A DNA stretch of 64,000 nt from Halorubrum vacuolatum (GCF_900188065.1 NZ_FZNQ01000003.1:211616-275615), one strand, 5' to 3'. Shown: positions 18,524 through 29,178, numbered from the stretch's first letter. A program made the numbers and translations. Notes: a model not told the origin generated them from the sequence alone.

Positions 18524-19495
18524 TCACGCCTCCGACGGCGGTTCCGCACGCTCGCGCAACAGCTCGCGGACGGCGTCCGGGTCGTCGATGGCGGCCAGTT
18601 CCTCACACGAGACGAGCGCGGTCCCCTCGACGGCGTCCCGTTTCTCGTCCTGCTCGGTGAAATACACCGACCGGGTCCGTGCGACCTCGCCGATGGAGGA
18701 CATGATCCGGGCGCGCTTTTCGGCCGCCCGGGTGAACGCCGAGTGACCCGTGAGCATCCGCATCGAGCGTCCGTCGTCGTCCTCGGAGACGGCCTTGAAC
18801 GGCGCACGGGCGGTCGGATGGACGGTGAAGCCGGCGCTCGTGAGTACGTGGACGACGTGTTCGTCGTCCGGGTCCGCATCGGGAGCCGACGGGGTCGGGT
18901 CCGCATCACGGACGTCCTCCGCCCCATCGAGGACATCGACGGGGCTGGAGAACGGCTTCTCGAACAGCTCCTCCAGTTGGAGCGCCACCTCGATGGAGGC
19001 GTTCATTCCGTCCTCATACTTCGAGACGGTTCGTCTGGAGACGCCGAGTTCGGTCGCCAAGCGACCGAGCGACCAGCCACGCTCCTCCCGCTCGTCGGCC
19101 AGCAGGTCGCCGTCCAGACTCACATAGAGGCCGCCGGGCGCCGCGTAGATGAGCGGCGGCATCTCCTCGACGAACAGCTCGTAGGCGGTGTCCGGGTGGA
19201 TCACGGGGACGCCGTGTCTGAAGTAGACGACGCCGGGTTTCAGGTCCTCATCGCGCGTGCGAAGGCCGACGACCAGCGGCGTCGCCTCCAGGTACTCGCC
19301 CAGCCGCCGCAGCTCGGCGCCGGTCTCGGCATCGAGTGCGTCCACGTTCCCGAGGATCTTGAGCAACACGAGGTCCCCGCCGCGCCGGGCGGCGACGTCG
19401 AAGCTCTTCGGCCGGACCGCACACCGGTCACTGACGGTGAAATCCGCATCCTCAAGCATCGCGGTGAGGTTGCCGATCAGCGCAGTCCGGGTCAT
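18524..19495 (-). CDS. HTH-type (XRE-like) transcriptional regulator, archaeal family
   Basis: 323 residues. The N-terminal third ([22 protein letters not shown]) resembles a nuclease-like sensor fold, and the middle has a Cro/XRE helix-turn-helix with the recognition segment [19 protein letters not shown] near residues 145-165. The C-terminal domain is unknown. The family is widespread in archaea; I do not know its regulon. ATG at 19495 is chosen because a TATA-like tttatattg lies about 28 nt before it. Divergent from tiaS, so it may also regulate that neighbour. Confidence 0.85.
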   Translation of the reverse strand: MTRTALIGNLTAMLEDADFTVSDRCAVRPKSFDVAARRGGDLVLLKILGNVDALDAETGAELRRLGEYLEATPLVVGLRTRDEDLKPGVVYFRHGVPVIHPDTAYELFVEEMPPLIYAAPGGLYVSLDGDLLADEREERGWSLGRLATELGVSRRTVSKYEDGMNASIEVALQLEELFEKPFSSPVDVLDGAEDVRDADPTPSAPDADPDDEHVVHVLTSAGFTVHPTARAPFKAVSEDDDGRSMRMLTGHSAFTRAAEKRARIMSSIGEVARTRSVYFTEQDEKRDAVEGTALVSCEELAAIDDPDAVRELLRERAEPPSEA

Positions 19496-19595
19496 GTGCG
19501 ATGGTATGCCACTCGCAATATAAATACGTTGTGGCGGTTTCATATCCGTGGGCGTGGACGCCTGCATGCGTTTTTCTACGACCTCGCTCGGAAGC

Positions 19596-19603
19596 TATAA
19601 ATA
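19596..19603 (+). promoter_or_regulatory. TATA box with a tiny leader reading frame downstream
   Basis: The sequence tataaata stands in a GC-rich surround. About 27 nt downstream, at 19628, an ATG begins an 8-codon frame (MRGPHGLP, stop at 19652-19654). The tiaS start is another 90 nt on, so either tiaS has a 117-nt leader or a separate short transcript starts here. Confidence 0.5.
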
Positions 19604-19744
19604 CCTGATTTCACACGCGCTCACGTTATGCGAGGGCCCCACGGACTGCCGTGACCGTTCTGCGGTGCGAATCGCCGTTCACCACGTTACCCCCTCCCGC
19701 TCCGAGCCGAAACCGGCTTGAGCGGGAGCCACGAAGGTGAGACC

Positions 19745-21196
19745 GTGCCGATCGTCGCCATCGACGACACCGATTCCCGCGTCGACGGGATGTGTACCAC
19801 CTACGTCGCCACGCGGCTCGCGGAGCGACTCGTCGCCGCGGGCGCGTCGGTCGATCGCCGACTCCTGATCCGTCTCAACCCCGCGGTGAAATATAAGACG
19901 CGGGGAAACGCCGCTGTGGCGCTTCACGCCGCCGATATCTCCCCACTGGCTGCTCTCGATCTCGCACGCGACACCGTTCGAACGTTCGCCGTCGTCGACG
20001 ACGATCGAACTTCACCCGGCGTCGTCGTCGCCGACCTCGACGTTCCACCGGATCTCGCACTCCCGCCGGGCGACGGGACGACCATCCCGGAACCGATCGC
20101 GTCGTTCACCCGCCGCGCGCTTCGCGAGCGCCTGACGATCGACGAGGCCGTCGCACTCGCCGACACGTACGGCTTCCTCCACGCCGCCGTCGGTGGGACG
20201 GATCATCCGGGACGCGGTCGGATCGGCGCGCTTGCGGCCGTCGGCGCGCCCGCCGCGTTCGACGACTGGACGGTCGAGCACATCTCCTATCGGGAACTCG
20301 ACCGCTGTGGCACGCCCCGCGAGGTCGACGCGGACTCGGTCTTTGCGGCCGCGGCCGATGGGTATCCGGTCGTGTGGGATACCGTCGACCGCGGCACCGG
20401 CGAGGTGGTCTGCGTCCCGAACGCGCCCGGGCCGATCCTCCACGGTATCCGCGGTGACGACGCGATGGCGTGCCGTTCGGTCGCCGAGGCCATCCGAAGC
20501 GAACCTGTCGATCGAACCACGACGTTTCTCACGAACCAAGGGACCGACGTCCATCTCGAGGGGGGCGCGATCGGCGACCTTCGCGATGGTGCGAGCTATC
20601 GTGTCGATGGGGTGATCGCCGCGCCGCCCGAGACGAAGCGGGGCGGGCACGTCCACGTCGCGCTGGTCGATCCCGAGACGGCTACCTCCCCCCCGACCGC
20701 CGCAACGACGCCGGTCGATCCAGCAGTACCGGCAGTACCGGCAGCTTCGGCCGACCCGGCAGCACCGACGACGACGGCCGCCCGCGAGCTCACCTGCGTG
20801 GCGTTCAAACCGACCGGTCGCTTCCGCGACCACGTTCGGGCGCTCAGAGCCGGCGACCGGGTGACCGTCTGTGGGGAATGCGAGCGGCGACCGATGGGGG
20901 ATCCGCCGGCGACACGGGAGACGCTCAAACTGGAGAAGTTCGCGGTCCGCCGGCTCGTCCGGACGGAGCCTTCGACGCCGACGTGTCCGGAGTGTGATCG
21001 ACGGATGTCCTCCGCCGGCCGCGACCAGGGGTATCGCTGCCGCGACTGCGACACCGCCGCACCCGGCCGGGTCGATCGGCCGATCGATCGGTCCCTCGAA
21101 CCCGGCTGGTATGAGGTGCCGCCGTCGGCCCGGCGACATATCGCAAAGCCACTTATCAGGGGTGGGTTCGACGCACCCAGCAATCCGGAGCGCTGA
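19745..21196 (+). CDS. tiaS: tRNA(Ile2) agmatidine synthase TiaS
   Basis: 483 residues. Converts the wobble cytidine of tRNA-Ile(CAU) to 2-agmatinylcytidine using ATP and agmatine, so that AUA codons are read as Ile. The family start IDDTDSRVDGMCTTY is clear, followed by the FLD domain, an OB-type domain and C-terminal zinc-binding pairs (CGEC, CPEC...CRDC). An Ala/Pro/Thr-rich insert of about 25 residues sits before the OB domain. The start is placed at GTG 19745 since the conserved sequence begins there; a TTG at 19718 is less likely. Confidence 0.9.
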   Translation: MPIVAIDDTDSRVDGMCTTYVATRLAERLVAAGASVDRRLLIRLNPAVKYKTRGNAAVALHAADISPLAALDLARDTVRTFAVVDDDRTSPGVVVADLDVPPDLALPPGDGTTIPEPIASFTRRALRERLTIDEAVALADTYGFLHAAVGGTDHPGRGRIGALAAVGAPAAFDDWTVEHISYRELDRCGTPREVDADSVFAAAADGYPVVWDTVDRGTGEVVCVPNAPGPILHGIRGDDAMACRSVAEAIRSEPVDRTTTFLTNQGTDVHLEGGAIGDLRDGASYRVDGVIAAPPETKRGGHVHVALVDPETATSPPTAATTPVDPAVPAVPAASADPAAPTTTAARELTCVAFKPTGRFRDHVRALRAGDRVTVCGECERRPMGDPPATRETLKLEKFAVRRLVRTEPSTPTCPECDRRMSSAGRDQGYRCRDCDTAAPGRVDRPIDRSLEPGWYEVPPSARRHIAKPLIRGGFDAPSNPER

Positions 21197-21259
21197 TCGA
21201 CGGGCGGCTCCGATCGCCGCCCCCTATGTTTTTCCGTTCCGGTCGTCTGTGTACCGTCG

Positions 21260-22066
21260 ATGAACGCCGTTACCCTCGGTCCCGCCGGCACGTACTCCCA
21301 TCGTGCGGCGCGGGCCGTCGCAGCCGAGGTGTCGTTCCGCGAGTCGGTCACCGCCATCGTCGACGCCGTCGCGAACGGCGAGTTCGAACGCGGAGTCGTC
21401 CCCATCGAGAACAGCATCGAGGGATCCGTCACCGAAAGCCTCGACGCGCTCGCGGAGTACGATGTCTCCGTGACAAAGGAGATCGTCACGCCGATTCGCC
21501 ATGCGCTGCTCGCTCAGGGCTCCGACTTCGAGCTCGTCGCGAGCCACGCACAGGCGCTTGCACAGTGCCGCAATTGGCTCGAGACGAACCATCCCGATGT
21601 CGGACTGGAAGCGGTCGCCTCGACCGCTCGGGGTGTCGAACGCGCCCGCGAGGACGCCAGGATCGCCGGCATCGGTCATCCGGATAACGCGGGCGACGAT
21701 CTGACGATCCTCGCGGAGAACATTCAGGATCGGACCTCGAACGCGACCCGGTTCCTCGTCGTCGCCCCGGTGAAGGCTCGCTCGGAGGCCGGCGGCAAGA
21801 CGACGCTCATCGTCTATCCCAACGACAACTATCCCGGACTCCTCCTCGAACTGCTGGAGTCGTTCGCCGAACGCAATCTGAACCTCTCGCGGATCGAGTC
21901 GCGGCCGAGCGGGGAACGGCTCGGGGACTACCTCTTCCATTTCGACGTCGACGCCGGTCTCTATGAGGACCACACGACGGCGGCGATCGAGGAGATCGAG
22001 GACATCGCCTCGAAGGGATGGGTTCGCATCCTCGGCTCGTATGACACCGAGCACGTGTTGAAGTGA
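21260..22066 (+). CDS. pheA: Prephenate dehydratase
   Basis: 268 residues. Converts prephenate to phenylpyruvate in phenylalanine synthesis. The N-terminal catalytic domain begins VTLGPAGTYSHRAA and holds IENSIEGSVTESLD and the TRFLV motif (Thr-Arg-Phe) needed for dehydratase activity. The C-terminal ACT domain (about 185-262) contains the ESRPSGERLGDY phenylalanine-binding region, so feedback inhibition by Phe is expected. There is no chorismate mutase fusion. TATA-like element about 30 nt upstream. Confidence 0.95.
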   Translation: MNAVTLGPAGTYSHRAARAVAAEVSFRESVTAIVDAVANGEFERGVVPIENSIEGSVTESLDALAEYDVSVTKEIVTPIRHALLAQGSDFELVASHAQALAQCRNWLETNHPDVGLEAVASTARGVERAREDARIAGIGHPDNAGDDLTILAENIQDRTSNATRFLVVAPVKARSEAGGKTTLIVYPNDNYPGLLLELLESFAERNLNLSRIESRPSGERLGDYLFHFDVDAGLYEDHTTAAIEEIEDIASKGWVRILGSYDTEHVLK

Positions 22067-22235
22067 CATCCCCCTCGTCGTAAACGGCGAGGCTTCCCGC
22101 GTATGGGGAATACCAGTTCGTCGTCGGTGGCAGCGGATTATGTTTGATCGATCGTCAATGAGCGCTCGATGTCGTTCTCTTCTGTAATATTTGGTGCCCT
22201 ACAGAGCTATTAAAATTGAAAAACGGAAAGCAACG

Positions 22236-22245
22236 GATATATATC
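22236..22245 (+). promoter_or_regulatory. TATA box of hemAT
   Basis: Palindromic gatatatatc, about 25 nt before the hemAT ATG, preceded by an A-rich stretch that may be the BRE region. Indicates a leaderless transcript. Confidence 0.65.
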
Positions 22246-22264
22246 GCCCTGCAAAATCCGTCGC

Positions 22265-23998
22265 ATGGCGAAGTCGGAACACTATGGTTGGGCGGACCTC
22301 GGACAGGGGGGGCTCAACGATCAACTAGATGCCGATGTGTTGGTTGAGCAGATCGGGTTGGACGCACACGAGATCGAGTGGCGAAAGGAGTTCATCGGCT
22401 TCGATCGCGAGGATGAGCAACGGCTTCAACAGTATCAGGACGTGTTTGCGGCTAATGCCGAGCAGATCGCGGACGACTTCTATGCGAATCTCACCGACTA
22501 CGAGCAGACCGCCGAGATTATCGGCCGGTCCGAAAAGCACGTCGACGCGCTGAAACGGACGCAGTCGGCCTATCTCACGACGCTCGTCGAGGGACAATAC
22601 GGACAGGAGTATTTCACCCACCGAGCACGGATCGGCAAGATCCACGATCTACTGGATATGCCCATGAAACACTATCTCGGCCAGTACGGGGTCTACTACG
22701 ATCTGATCCTTCCAGTCGTTGGCGATCGCCTCACCGAGTCACTGGCTGACCGGGTACTTGCGGCAGTCGATGGTGCTGATGGGGCGGGTGATTCAGCGGG
22801 AGGCGACGGCTCGGATCCATCGATTACGGAGATCATCGAGGACGAGGTGAGCTATCACATTGAGGATATCCTCTCGCTGCTTCGAATCATCAATCTCGAC
22901 ATGCAGGTCGTCACGGACACCTACATCCACTCCTATAGCCAACGGCTGGAGGAGGAGGCCGAGCGCAACGAACGGCTGATGGCGAGCGTCGAGCAGGACC
23001 TCCAAGATCCGATCAGCGAACTGCAGTCGACCGCCCAGGAGGTCTCCCGCAGCGCGAACGAGATCACGGATGCGGCCGATCAGCAGGCCGAACAGATCGG
23101 CGAGATCTCCTCGGAGGTGTCGAGCCTCTCGGCGACGATCGAGGAAGTCGCCGCCACGGCCGATCAAGTGGAAAACGCCAGTGAACGCGCCAGGGACTTG
23201 GCTGAAGACGGCGAGGACGCCGCAAGCGATGCCGTCGAGACGATGGATGACATCGGGGACGCTGTCGATGGCGTGGCCGACGATCTGACCGAACTTCAGG
23301 ACCGCGTCGACGAGATCGACGAGTTCGTCGAGACGATCAACGACATCGCGGACCAGACGAACATCCTCGCGTTGAACGCCTCTATTGAGGCCGCACGCGC
23401 CGGCAACGCCGGTGCGGGGTTCGGCGTCGTGGCCGACGAGATCAAGGAGCTCGCTCAGGAGTCACAACGGCACGCGGGCAACATCGAACGGATGGTCGCC
23501 GATATTCAGGCGGATACCGACGAGACCGTTTCGAGCTTGACGGCCGCAACCGAGCAGGTCGATCGCGGTATCACCCGCGTGCAGGATGCCATGGAGAGCT
23601 TGAACGACATCGCGGAGGCGGTTCGTGAATCGACGGACGGTATCACCGGCGTGGCGAAAGCCACCGACGATCAGGCGGCCGCGAGCGAGGAGATCGCTTC
23701 CATGGTCGATCAGGTCGTCGGCGAGACGGACCGGGTGACGAAGGAGATCGAAGAGCTCGCAGCGGCGAACGAAGAACAGGCCGCGATGGCACGGGAAGTC
23801 AAGCAGTCGGTCGCCCGGCTCTCGAACGAGACATCACTCACCGATGGCGGGACTGTGGTAGCAACTGATTCCGGCGGGGACGTGACGATTCCGGCGGACC
23901 TTCCCGATGGGATCCCCGACTTCGTGGTCGAGATGCTCACCGAGAAGCAGCTGAAACAGGTCGCACGCGGTGAGCTGTCCCCTTCCGATCTGCTGTGA
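22265..23998 (+). CDS. hemAT: Globin-coupled aerotaxis transducer HemAT
   Basis: 577 residues, no transmembrane segment, so cytoplasmic. The N-terminal globin sensor (about residues 1-185) starts with the HemAT pattern LVEQIGLDAHEIEWRKEFIGF, and the proximal His is in the segment HRARIGKIH. Coiled coils then lead to the methyl-accepting signalling domain, whose hairpin tip contains ILALNASIEAARAGNAGAG (about 370-390). The protein senses O2 through heme and controls CheA. No che genes lie next to it. It is one of three signalling proteins in the window with no adjacent response regulator. Confidence 0.94.
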   Translation: MAKSEHYGWADLGQGGLNDQLDADVLVEQIGLDAHEIEWRKEFIGFDREDEQRLQQYQDVFAANAEQIADDFYANLTDYEQTAEIIGRSEKHVDALKRTQSAYLTTLVEGQYGQEYFTHRARIGKIHDLLDMPMKHYLGQYGVYYDLILPVVGDRLTESLADRVLAAVDGADGAGDSAGGDGSDPSITEIIEDEVSYHIEDILSLLRIINLDMQVVTDTYIHSYSQRLEEEAERNERLMASVEQDLQDPISELQSTAQEVSRSANEITDAADQQAEQIGEISSEVSSLSATIEEVAATADQVENASERARDLAEDGEDAASDAVETMDDIGDAVDGVADDLTELQDRVDEIDEFVETINDIADQTNILALNASIEAARAGNAGAGFGVVADEIKELAQESQRHAGNIERMVADIQADTDETVSSLTAATEQVDRGITRVQDAMESLNDIAEAVRESTDGITGVAKATDDQAAASEEIASMVDQVVGETDRVTKEIEELAAANEEQAAMAREVKQSVARLSNETSLTDGGTVVATDSGGDVTIPADLPDGIPDFVVEMLTEKQLKQVARGELSPSDLL

Positions 23999-24096
23999 GC
24001 TTTTCAACCAGTGGCTGGTCGGTGAACGGTTACGCGATATACTGTGGATCGGTCGCCGGTCGGATTTGATATTGTACTATGCACTTTATCAACTGA

Positions 24097-25008
24097 TCAC
24101 GAACCATCGAAGGCGGCCACGGACACGAACTCGTTCTCCACGACTGCATTCGCGAGAGCGGCGATGTCCACCTCGCCAAGCTGGTGTGGGTACTTCCGTC
24201 CGATGTACCGAACGAGGTTCCGCAGATCCCGTTCAAGCAGCTCTCTGGCGTTCTCGTGATCGGTCGGCACCGCCTGCGGCCAATCGAAAAGTGTGATTCC
24301 GCTCTCGGCGACGGCGACGTTGTGTTCGCTCGCGTCGGCGTGGATCCACCCACGGTGATACGCCTTCGTTAACTCACGGACGATCAGATCCAGGACGGGA
24401 ACCGCCTGCTCGGGATCGAGTTTCGCCCGCGCTAACTCGACGCCCGCGAACTTATCCATCACGATGGCGTGGCGATTGTGATCGATCGGTCGGGGGACCG
24501 CGACGTCAGGATAGAGGTCTTCGATCACCTGATACTCGCGTTCGGCCGCCTTGCGCGCGGTGTACATCCAGGAGACGTGGTTGCGGTCGGCGGTGTACTC
24601 GCGTCCACGGTTCACCTCCCGGAAGTTCGTGTAGCCCTCGCGGTGGTATTTCAACGCGACCGGTTTGAACGAGCGGGCCTCGTAGACGTCGCCTTCCTTT
24701 CCCAATCCGAGCGGCGCGCCGACACCCTCTACCGTTTCACGCTCGGCGAACGTCCGTAACGCGAGCGCGTCGTATCCCTCGAAGGTGAGCTGGTAGCCCT
24801 CATACTGGATCGTCTTCCGCTGAATGAGTTCGCGGTCGAGACAGCGATCCAACCGATATTCGACCTCCTCGGCGGTGAGATTGGCGTAGTCAGGGAGCTT
24901 GTCCCGTCGAACCCATTCGGAGAAACGCATCCCCTGCTCGACGCCCGAGAGGAGATAGAAGTCCTCGTCGTCGAGTGTGACCATCTCTCCCGCGACGTTT
25001 CGGACCAT
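24097..25008 (-). CDS. RIO2-type serine/threonine protein kinase
   Basis: 303 residues. An N-terminal winged helix (about 1-95) is followed by the RIO kinase fold: the glycine-rich loop GLGKEGDVYEA, the catalytic Lys in VALKYHREG, the hinge, the catalytic loop HADASEHNVAV (Asp and Asn both present) and the metal-binding DWPQ. RIO2 acts in maturation of the small ribosomal subunit as an ATPase/kinase. The ATG at 25008 is chosen because cttttagga lies about 25 nt upstream on the minus strand; the longer frame to 25293 is not protein-like. Confidence 0.92.
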   Translation of the reverse strand: MVRNVAGEMVTLDDEDFYLLSGVEQGMRFSEWVRRDKLPDYANLTAEEVEYRLDRCLDRELIQRKTIQYEGYQLTFEGYDALALRTFAERETVEGVGAPLGLGKEGDVYEARSFKPVALKYHREGYTNFREVNRGREYTADRNHVSWMYTARKAAEREYQVIEDLYPDVAVPRPIDHNRHAIVMDKFAGVELARAKLDPEQAVPVLDLIVRELTKAYHRGWIHADASEHNVAVAESGITLFDWPQAVPTDHENARELLERDLRNLVRYIGRKYPHQLGEVDIAALANAVVENEFVSVAAFDGS

Positions 25009-25144
25009 ACGGGCCCTACTCCGGCGATTCCTAAAAGGAACGCGTGTCCGCCGGTGGAGACAAAATAAAGCGTATTCTACGATATCGAATTTCTCCTCGC
25101 ACGCGAACGTAACCGCTTTCGCTCCGGCGGCGTGAGGGACGGTG

Positions 25145-26026
25145 ATGACCGAGACGCCGACGTGGCGGCTGATCCGTGAGGAGCGACGTCCGGGACCGCT
25201 GCAGATGGCGTTGGACGAGGTGGCCGCCGAGACCGCGGCTGCGGGCGGGCCGGCGACGATCCGGACGTATCGGTGGGATCCCGACTGTCTCACACTCGGC
25301 TACGGCCAGGACCCGGACACCGTCGACTGGACGTTTTGTGATCGGGAAGCGATCGACGTCACTCGACGCCAGACCGGCGGTGGCGGGATCTACCACGACG
25401 GCTTCGGGGACGTCGCCTACTCCATCGTCGTGCCGGCTGCGGCAGTTCCGGGGAAGCTTCTCGACTGTTATCACCAGCTCTGTGAGCCGATCCTCGCGGC
25501 CTTCGATCGGCTGGGGATCGACGCCGACTACGTCGCCGAGGAGGTACCCGAACTGTATCACCCCGCGTGTTACCTTCGGGAGCTTCACCCCGCACATGAC
25601 ATCATCGCCGCCGGCCGGAAGATCGCCGGCAACGCCCAGTACCGCAAGCGGGATGCAGTGGTCCAGCATGGATCGTTGACCTACTCGGTCGATGCCGAAC
25701 GGCACCTCGGGGTCTTCGTGGACCCGCCGGTGGATGTCAATGGCTTCCGCGAGCGGGTCGTCGGCATGGACGAACTGGTCGACGTCGACCGGGCGTCAGT
25801 GGTGCGAACGGTTGCGGAGACGCTCGCGGAGTGGGCACGCGACGGTCGCCTCGCCGGAGGGATGAATGACGATGACAACGGGGGGATCCATGACGACGGC
25901 ACCACCTCGGTCGAGGTGACGACGGGCTCGTGGACCGACGCCGAGTTGGAACGCGCCCGTGAACTCGTCGAAATCAAATACACTGACGACGCGTGGGTTC
26001 GGGCACGACCGGGGGATCGACGGTAA
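25145..26026 (+). CDS. Lipoate-protein ligase A family protein
   Basis: 293 residues with the BPL/LplA catalytic fold: the strand [19 protein letters not shown], the substrate motif [13 protein letters not shown] (about 76-88), and [13 protein letters not shown] that carries the conserved Lys. Members attach lipoate to E2 and GcvH proteins, or transfer octanoate. Which reaction this paralogue performs cannot be decided here. The 20-residue polar stretch [15 protein letters not shown] near 240-255 is an added linker. Divergent from the RIO2 kinase gene. Confidence 0.85.
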   Translation: MTETPTWRLIREERRPGPLQMALDEVAAETAAAGGPATIRTYRWDPDCLTLGYGQDPDTVDWTFCDREAIDVTRRQTGGGGIYHDGFGDVAYSIVVPAAAVPGKLLDCYHQLCEPILAAFDRLGIDADYVAEEVPELYHPACYLRELHPAHDIIAAGRKIAGNAQYRKRDAVVQHGSLTYSVDAERHLGVFVDPPVDVNGFRERVVGMDELVDVDRASVVRTVAETLAEWARDGRLAGGMNDDDNGGIHDDGTTSVEVTTGSWTDAELERARELVEIKYTDDAWVRARPGDRR

Positions 26027-26085
26027 CCGAAGGTCCCGCGACCGCTTTCCGAAGCGGCTTTTTGTCGGTACGCCCTCGCTCCGGT

Positions 26086-26922
26086 ATGACCCTCAAGATC
26101 GGCGCACACGTCTCCGTCGCCGGCGGCGTGGACAACGCGGTCGACAGACAGACCGAGATCGGCGGCAACTGCGGGCAGATCTTCACCCACTCGCCGCAGG
26201 TCTGGCAGGACCCGAACATCGACGAGGAGCAGGCCGAGCGGTTCCGTGCGGGAACCGAACGGGACCTTGAGGGGCCGTGGGTTATCCACACCTCCTATCT
26301 CGTGAACCTCTGTACGCCGAAGGATGACCTCCGTGCGAAGTCGCTGGAGTCGATGCAACGGGAAGTCGAGGCGGCGAGCCAACTGAACGTCCCGTTCGTG
26401 AACGTCCACCTCGGCGCACACACCGGCGCCGGTGTCGAGGGCGGCCTCGACAACGCGGCGTCCGTGATAGACGACATCGACGTCCCCGAGGACGTGACGA
26501 TCCTGATCGAAAGCGACGCGGGGTCGGGGACGAAACTCGGTGGCGACTTCGAACACCTCGCCGGGGTGATCGACCGAACCGAGACCGACATCGACGTCTG
26601 TATCGACACCGCTCACACCTTCGCGGCCGGATACGACCTCTCGACGGCCACAGGGGTTGATGAGACGATCTCGGAGTTCGACGAGGTCGTCGGACTTGAG
26701 CACCTGCGCTGTATCCACCTCAACGACTCGAAACACGACTGTGGGACGAACAAGGACGAACACGCCCATATCGGGGAGGGATACATCGGCGATGAGGGGA
26801 TGGAGCGGATCATCAATCACCCGGACCTCCTCGACGTCCCGCTCGTCTTGGAGACGCCGACGGAGGACGGACGCAGCTACGCGTGGAACGTACAGCGCGT
26901 TCGGGAGCTTCGGCAGGAATAG
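26086..26922 (+). CDS. nfo: Endonuclease IV (AP endonuclease)
   Basis: 278 residues, TIM-barrel with three metals, cleaving DNA 5' to abasic sites in base excision repair. It begins [17 protein letters not shown], and the signature HLGAHTG, LIESDAG and [13 protein letters not shown], together with HLNDSK and HAHIGEG, contain the metal-binding His, Glu and Asp residues. A TATA-like cttttt lies 28 nt before the ATG. Confidence 0.95.
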   Translation: MTLKIGAHVSVAGGVDNAVDRQTEIGGNCGQIFTHSPQVWQDPNIDEEQAERFRAGTERDLEGPWVIHTSYLVNLCTPKDDLRAKSLESMQREVEAASQLNVPFVNVHLGAHTGAGVEGGLDNAASVIDDIDVPEDVTILIESDAGSGTKLGGDFEHLAGVIDRTETDIDVCIDTAHTFAAGYDLSTATGVDETISEFDEVVGLEHLRCIHLNDSKHDCGTNKDEHAHIGEGYIGDEGMERIINHPDLLDVPLVLETPTEDGRSYAWNVQRVRELRQE

Positions 26923-26993
26923 CGTTCGATCCGTCGCTGTCCATCTCTTCTCGGATCCGGACGCTTTTATCGACCGGTCTCGAATCCGGCGGC

Positions 26994-27824
26994 GTGCGAC
27001 GGTTCTCCGCGGACTATCTCGAACGAACCCGCCAAGGGATGTGGAGCGATAGCCGCGAGGCGCTTGCCGACCTCGACCTTCCGAACCGCCAGCGGGTGCT
27101 CGATGTCGGGTGTGGAACCGGCGAACTCACCCGTGTGCTTGACACGGAGACGCCGTCGGAAACGACCGTCATCGGCGTGGATGCCGATCCTGCCCTCCTT
27201 ACGGTGGCCCGTCAGGAGACCGGACTTCAGATGTGTCGGGGCGACGCCTCCCGACTGCCCGTTCGGACCGACGCGGCCGATCTCGTCGTCTGTCAAGCGC
27301 TGTTGATCAACCTTCCGGACCCCTCGCTGGCCGTTCGGGAGTTCGTCCGGGTTTCGGACGACTTCGTCGCCGCCATTGAGCCCGACAACAGGGCCGTGAC
27401 CGTCTCTTCGACGATCGATTCGGAGGAGCGTCTAGAACGTGAGGCACGTGAGACTTTTCTCCGGGGCGTCGATACCGACGTCGCGCTCGGCGGCCGGGTC
27501 CGTGAACTGTTCGAGGCGGCCGGTCTCACGGACGTTCGAACCCGCCGCTACCAACACGAGAAGCGGACGGAGCCGCCGTATTCGGCGGCCGCGCTCAGAT
27601 CGGCGGCGCGAAAGGCCTCCGGCGCGGGACTCGCAGACCACCGCGAGGAGTTGGAGCGCGCCACCTCGACCGCCGCGTACGACGACCTCCGTCGTCGCTG
27701 GCGCGAGATGGGTCGATCAGTCGTTGACGGGATGCGTGCGGGCGAGTACGAGCGGGTCGAACGGGTCCCCTTCGACGTTACCGTCGGTCGCGTACCGGCG
27801 AATGGCCTCGCCGGTGGACGCTGA
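26994..27824 (+). CDS. SAM-dependent class I methyltransferase
   Basis: 276 residues from a GTG that has a TATA-like cttttatcg about 28 nt upstream. Motif I VLDVGCGTGELTRVLD and the acidic residue after the second strand (GVDADP), plus DAADLVVCQALLINLPDP for motif IV, identify a class I methyltransferase of the UbiE/11 type. Its C-terminal half has the Arg/Ala-rich helices of a haloarchaeal subgroup. The substrate is unknown. It lies 72 nt after nfo. Confidence 0.82.
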   Translation: MRRFSADYLERTRQGMWSDSREALADLDLPNRQRVLDVGCGTGELTRVLDTETPSETTVIGVDADPALLTVARQETGLQMCRGDASRLPVRTDAADLVVCQALLINLPDPSLAVREFVRVSDDFVAAIEPDNRAVTVSSTIDSEERLEREARETFLRGVDTDVALGGRVRELFEAAGLTDVRTRRYQHEKRTEPPYSAAALRSAARKASGAGLADHREELERATSTAAYDDLRRRWREMGRSVVDGMRAGEYERVERVPFDVTVGRVPANGLAGGR

Positions 27825-27829
27825 GGGAG

Positions 27830-29002
27830 TTACTTCTCGATGATGCTCTCCTCTACGGCCTCGCCGAAGTGACGGGCGACGTCCTCGTAGTAGACGAGCA
27901 CCTCGTCACCGACCTCGAGGTCCGTCACGGCGGTTCGACCGTTTGCGGTCGCGACTTTCACCGTCTCGGCGTTCTGAATGAGCGTCTCGACCCGATCGAC
28001 GCCGTCGTCGGTTTCGACCTCGGCTTGCAGCCTGAACATCGGGCGCTTCTCGATCTTCACGCGTCCAACGATCGCCTCCCGGGTGTGGCCGGCCGTATCG
28101 ACGATCTGGACCTCATCGCCGCTCGATAGCTCGGCGAGGTAGTTCGTTCCGCCCTCGGGATTGCGAACGTACGCGTGGACGGCTCCGGCGTTCACGCGGA
28201 ACGGCCGGGATTCGACGTAGGGGGACTCGGCCGTCTCGGCGTGGACGAAAAAGAGCCCGCGGGACATCGATCCGATCAGCATCCCCTCGGAGTCGTCCAT
28301 GAGCGATCCGGTGTCGATACAGACCCGGTCGGCCATTCCGGTTCGTTCGACGGCGGTGACCTCGGCGTGGCGAAGGTCGAGCGACTCGCGATCGGCCGCA
28401 TCGCGTGCGTCGACAGCCCCGCGGATCTCGTCCGGATCGTCGGTGTCGAGGAGGACGCCGTCGGCGCCGATCTCCAGCGTTTCGAAGGCCGTCTGTGCCT
28501 CCGCGGCGGTCGTCGCACCCGCGATCAGGTGGGTTTCCTCGCCGACGCGGGCGATGAGGTTCTCGAGCGGGATGATCGACCAGTCCTCGCCGACGATCAC
28601 GGTGTATTCGGCCTCCACGGCGGCCGCCTCGGCGAACGTCTCGTACTCCGTATCGAGGATACGGATGTATGCGCCCTGTGCGCGGTCGTCGCGCCGACGC
28701 AACGTGGTGAGGTCGGCGGAGCCGGAGAGGTCGCTCGGGAGGTCGATCGTGCCGTCCCCCTCGCTGTCTTTTCCGACGAAGTAGGCGTCGGCCGACTCCC
28801 GCTCCTCGTCGCCGTCGACGACGTCGGCTTCGGCGAGGAACGCGGCGACGTTCACGTCACCCAACTCACGGACGCGACCGACATCGTGTTCGTCGACGAG
28901 CACCCAGTCCGCCCCCGCTTCGATCCCCGTCGTGATCCGCCGCTTTTGTGTCTCCCAGTCACCGACGCTCCCGTCGGCTTTGATCCAGACCGTGCGCGTC
29001 AT
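27830..29002 (-). CDS. 3-dehydroquinate synthase II (archaeal route)
   Basis: 390 residues. Makes 3-dehydroquinate from the 2-amino-3,7-dideoxy-sugar formed by the archaeal aldolase, in the DAHP-independent entry to aromatic amino acid synthesis. Signature features are the opening MTRTVWIKADGSVGDW, the KRPMFRLQAEV segment and GMLIGSMSRGLFFVHAE. The partner aldolase is not in the window. A second ATG 6 nt upstream is equally possible. Confidence 0.93.
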   Translation of the reverse strand: MTRTVWIKADGSVGDWETQKRRITTGIEAGADWVLVDEHDVGRVRELGDVNVAAFLAEADVVDGDEERESADAYFVGKDSEGDGTIDLPSDLSGSADLTTLRRRDDRAQGAYIRILDTEYETFAEAAAVEAEYTVIVGEDWSIIPLENLIARVGEETHLIAGATTAAEAQTAFETLEIGADGVLLDTDDPDEIRGAVDARDAADRESLDLRHAEVTAVERTGMADRVCIDTGSLMDDSEGMLIGSMSRGLFFVHAETAESPYVESRPFRVNAGAVHAYVRNPEGGTNYLAELSSGDEVQIVDTAGHTREAIVGRVKIEKRPMFRLQAEVETDDGVDRVETLIQNAETVKVATANGRTAVTDLEVGDEVLVYYEDVARHFGEAVEESIIEK

Positions 29003-29178
29003 ACTCATTCGCTCACGGCCGCGCGGCTTGAACGCTACGAAAGTGCGAACGACTCCGGCGCGCTCGCCGATCCCTCGATAGGCCGTGACCCCTGCCCCTG
29101 AGTTCGGCGGGTTCCGCTCCCGACTCGCGCGTGTCGTGCAGCCGCGCCCTTATTATCCGTGGCCCGGTACCGACGCCT

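Noticed and set aside
20012..21139. 375-codon open frame on the minus strand
   Set aside because: Antisense to tiaS, Arg-rich, no domain.
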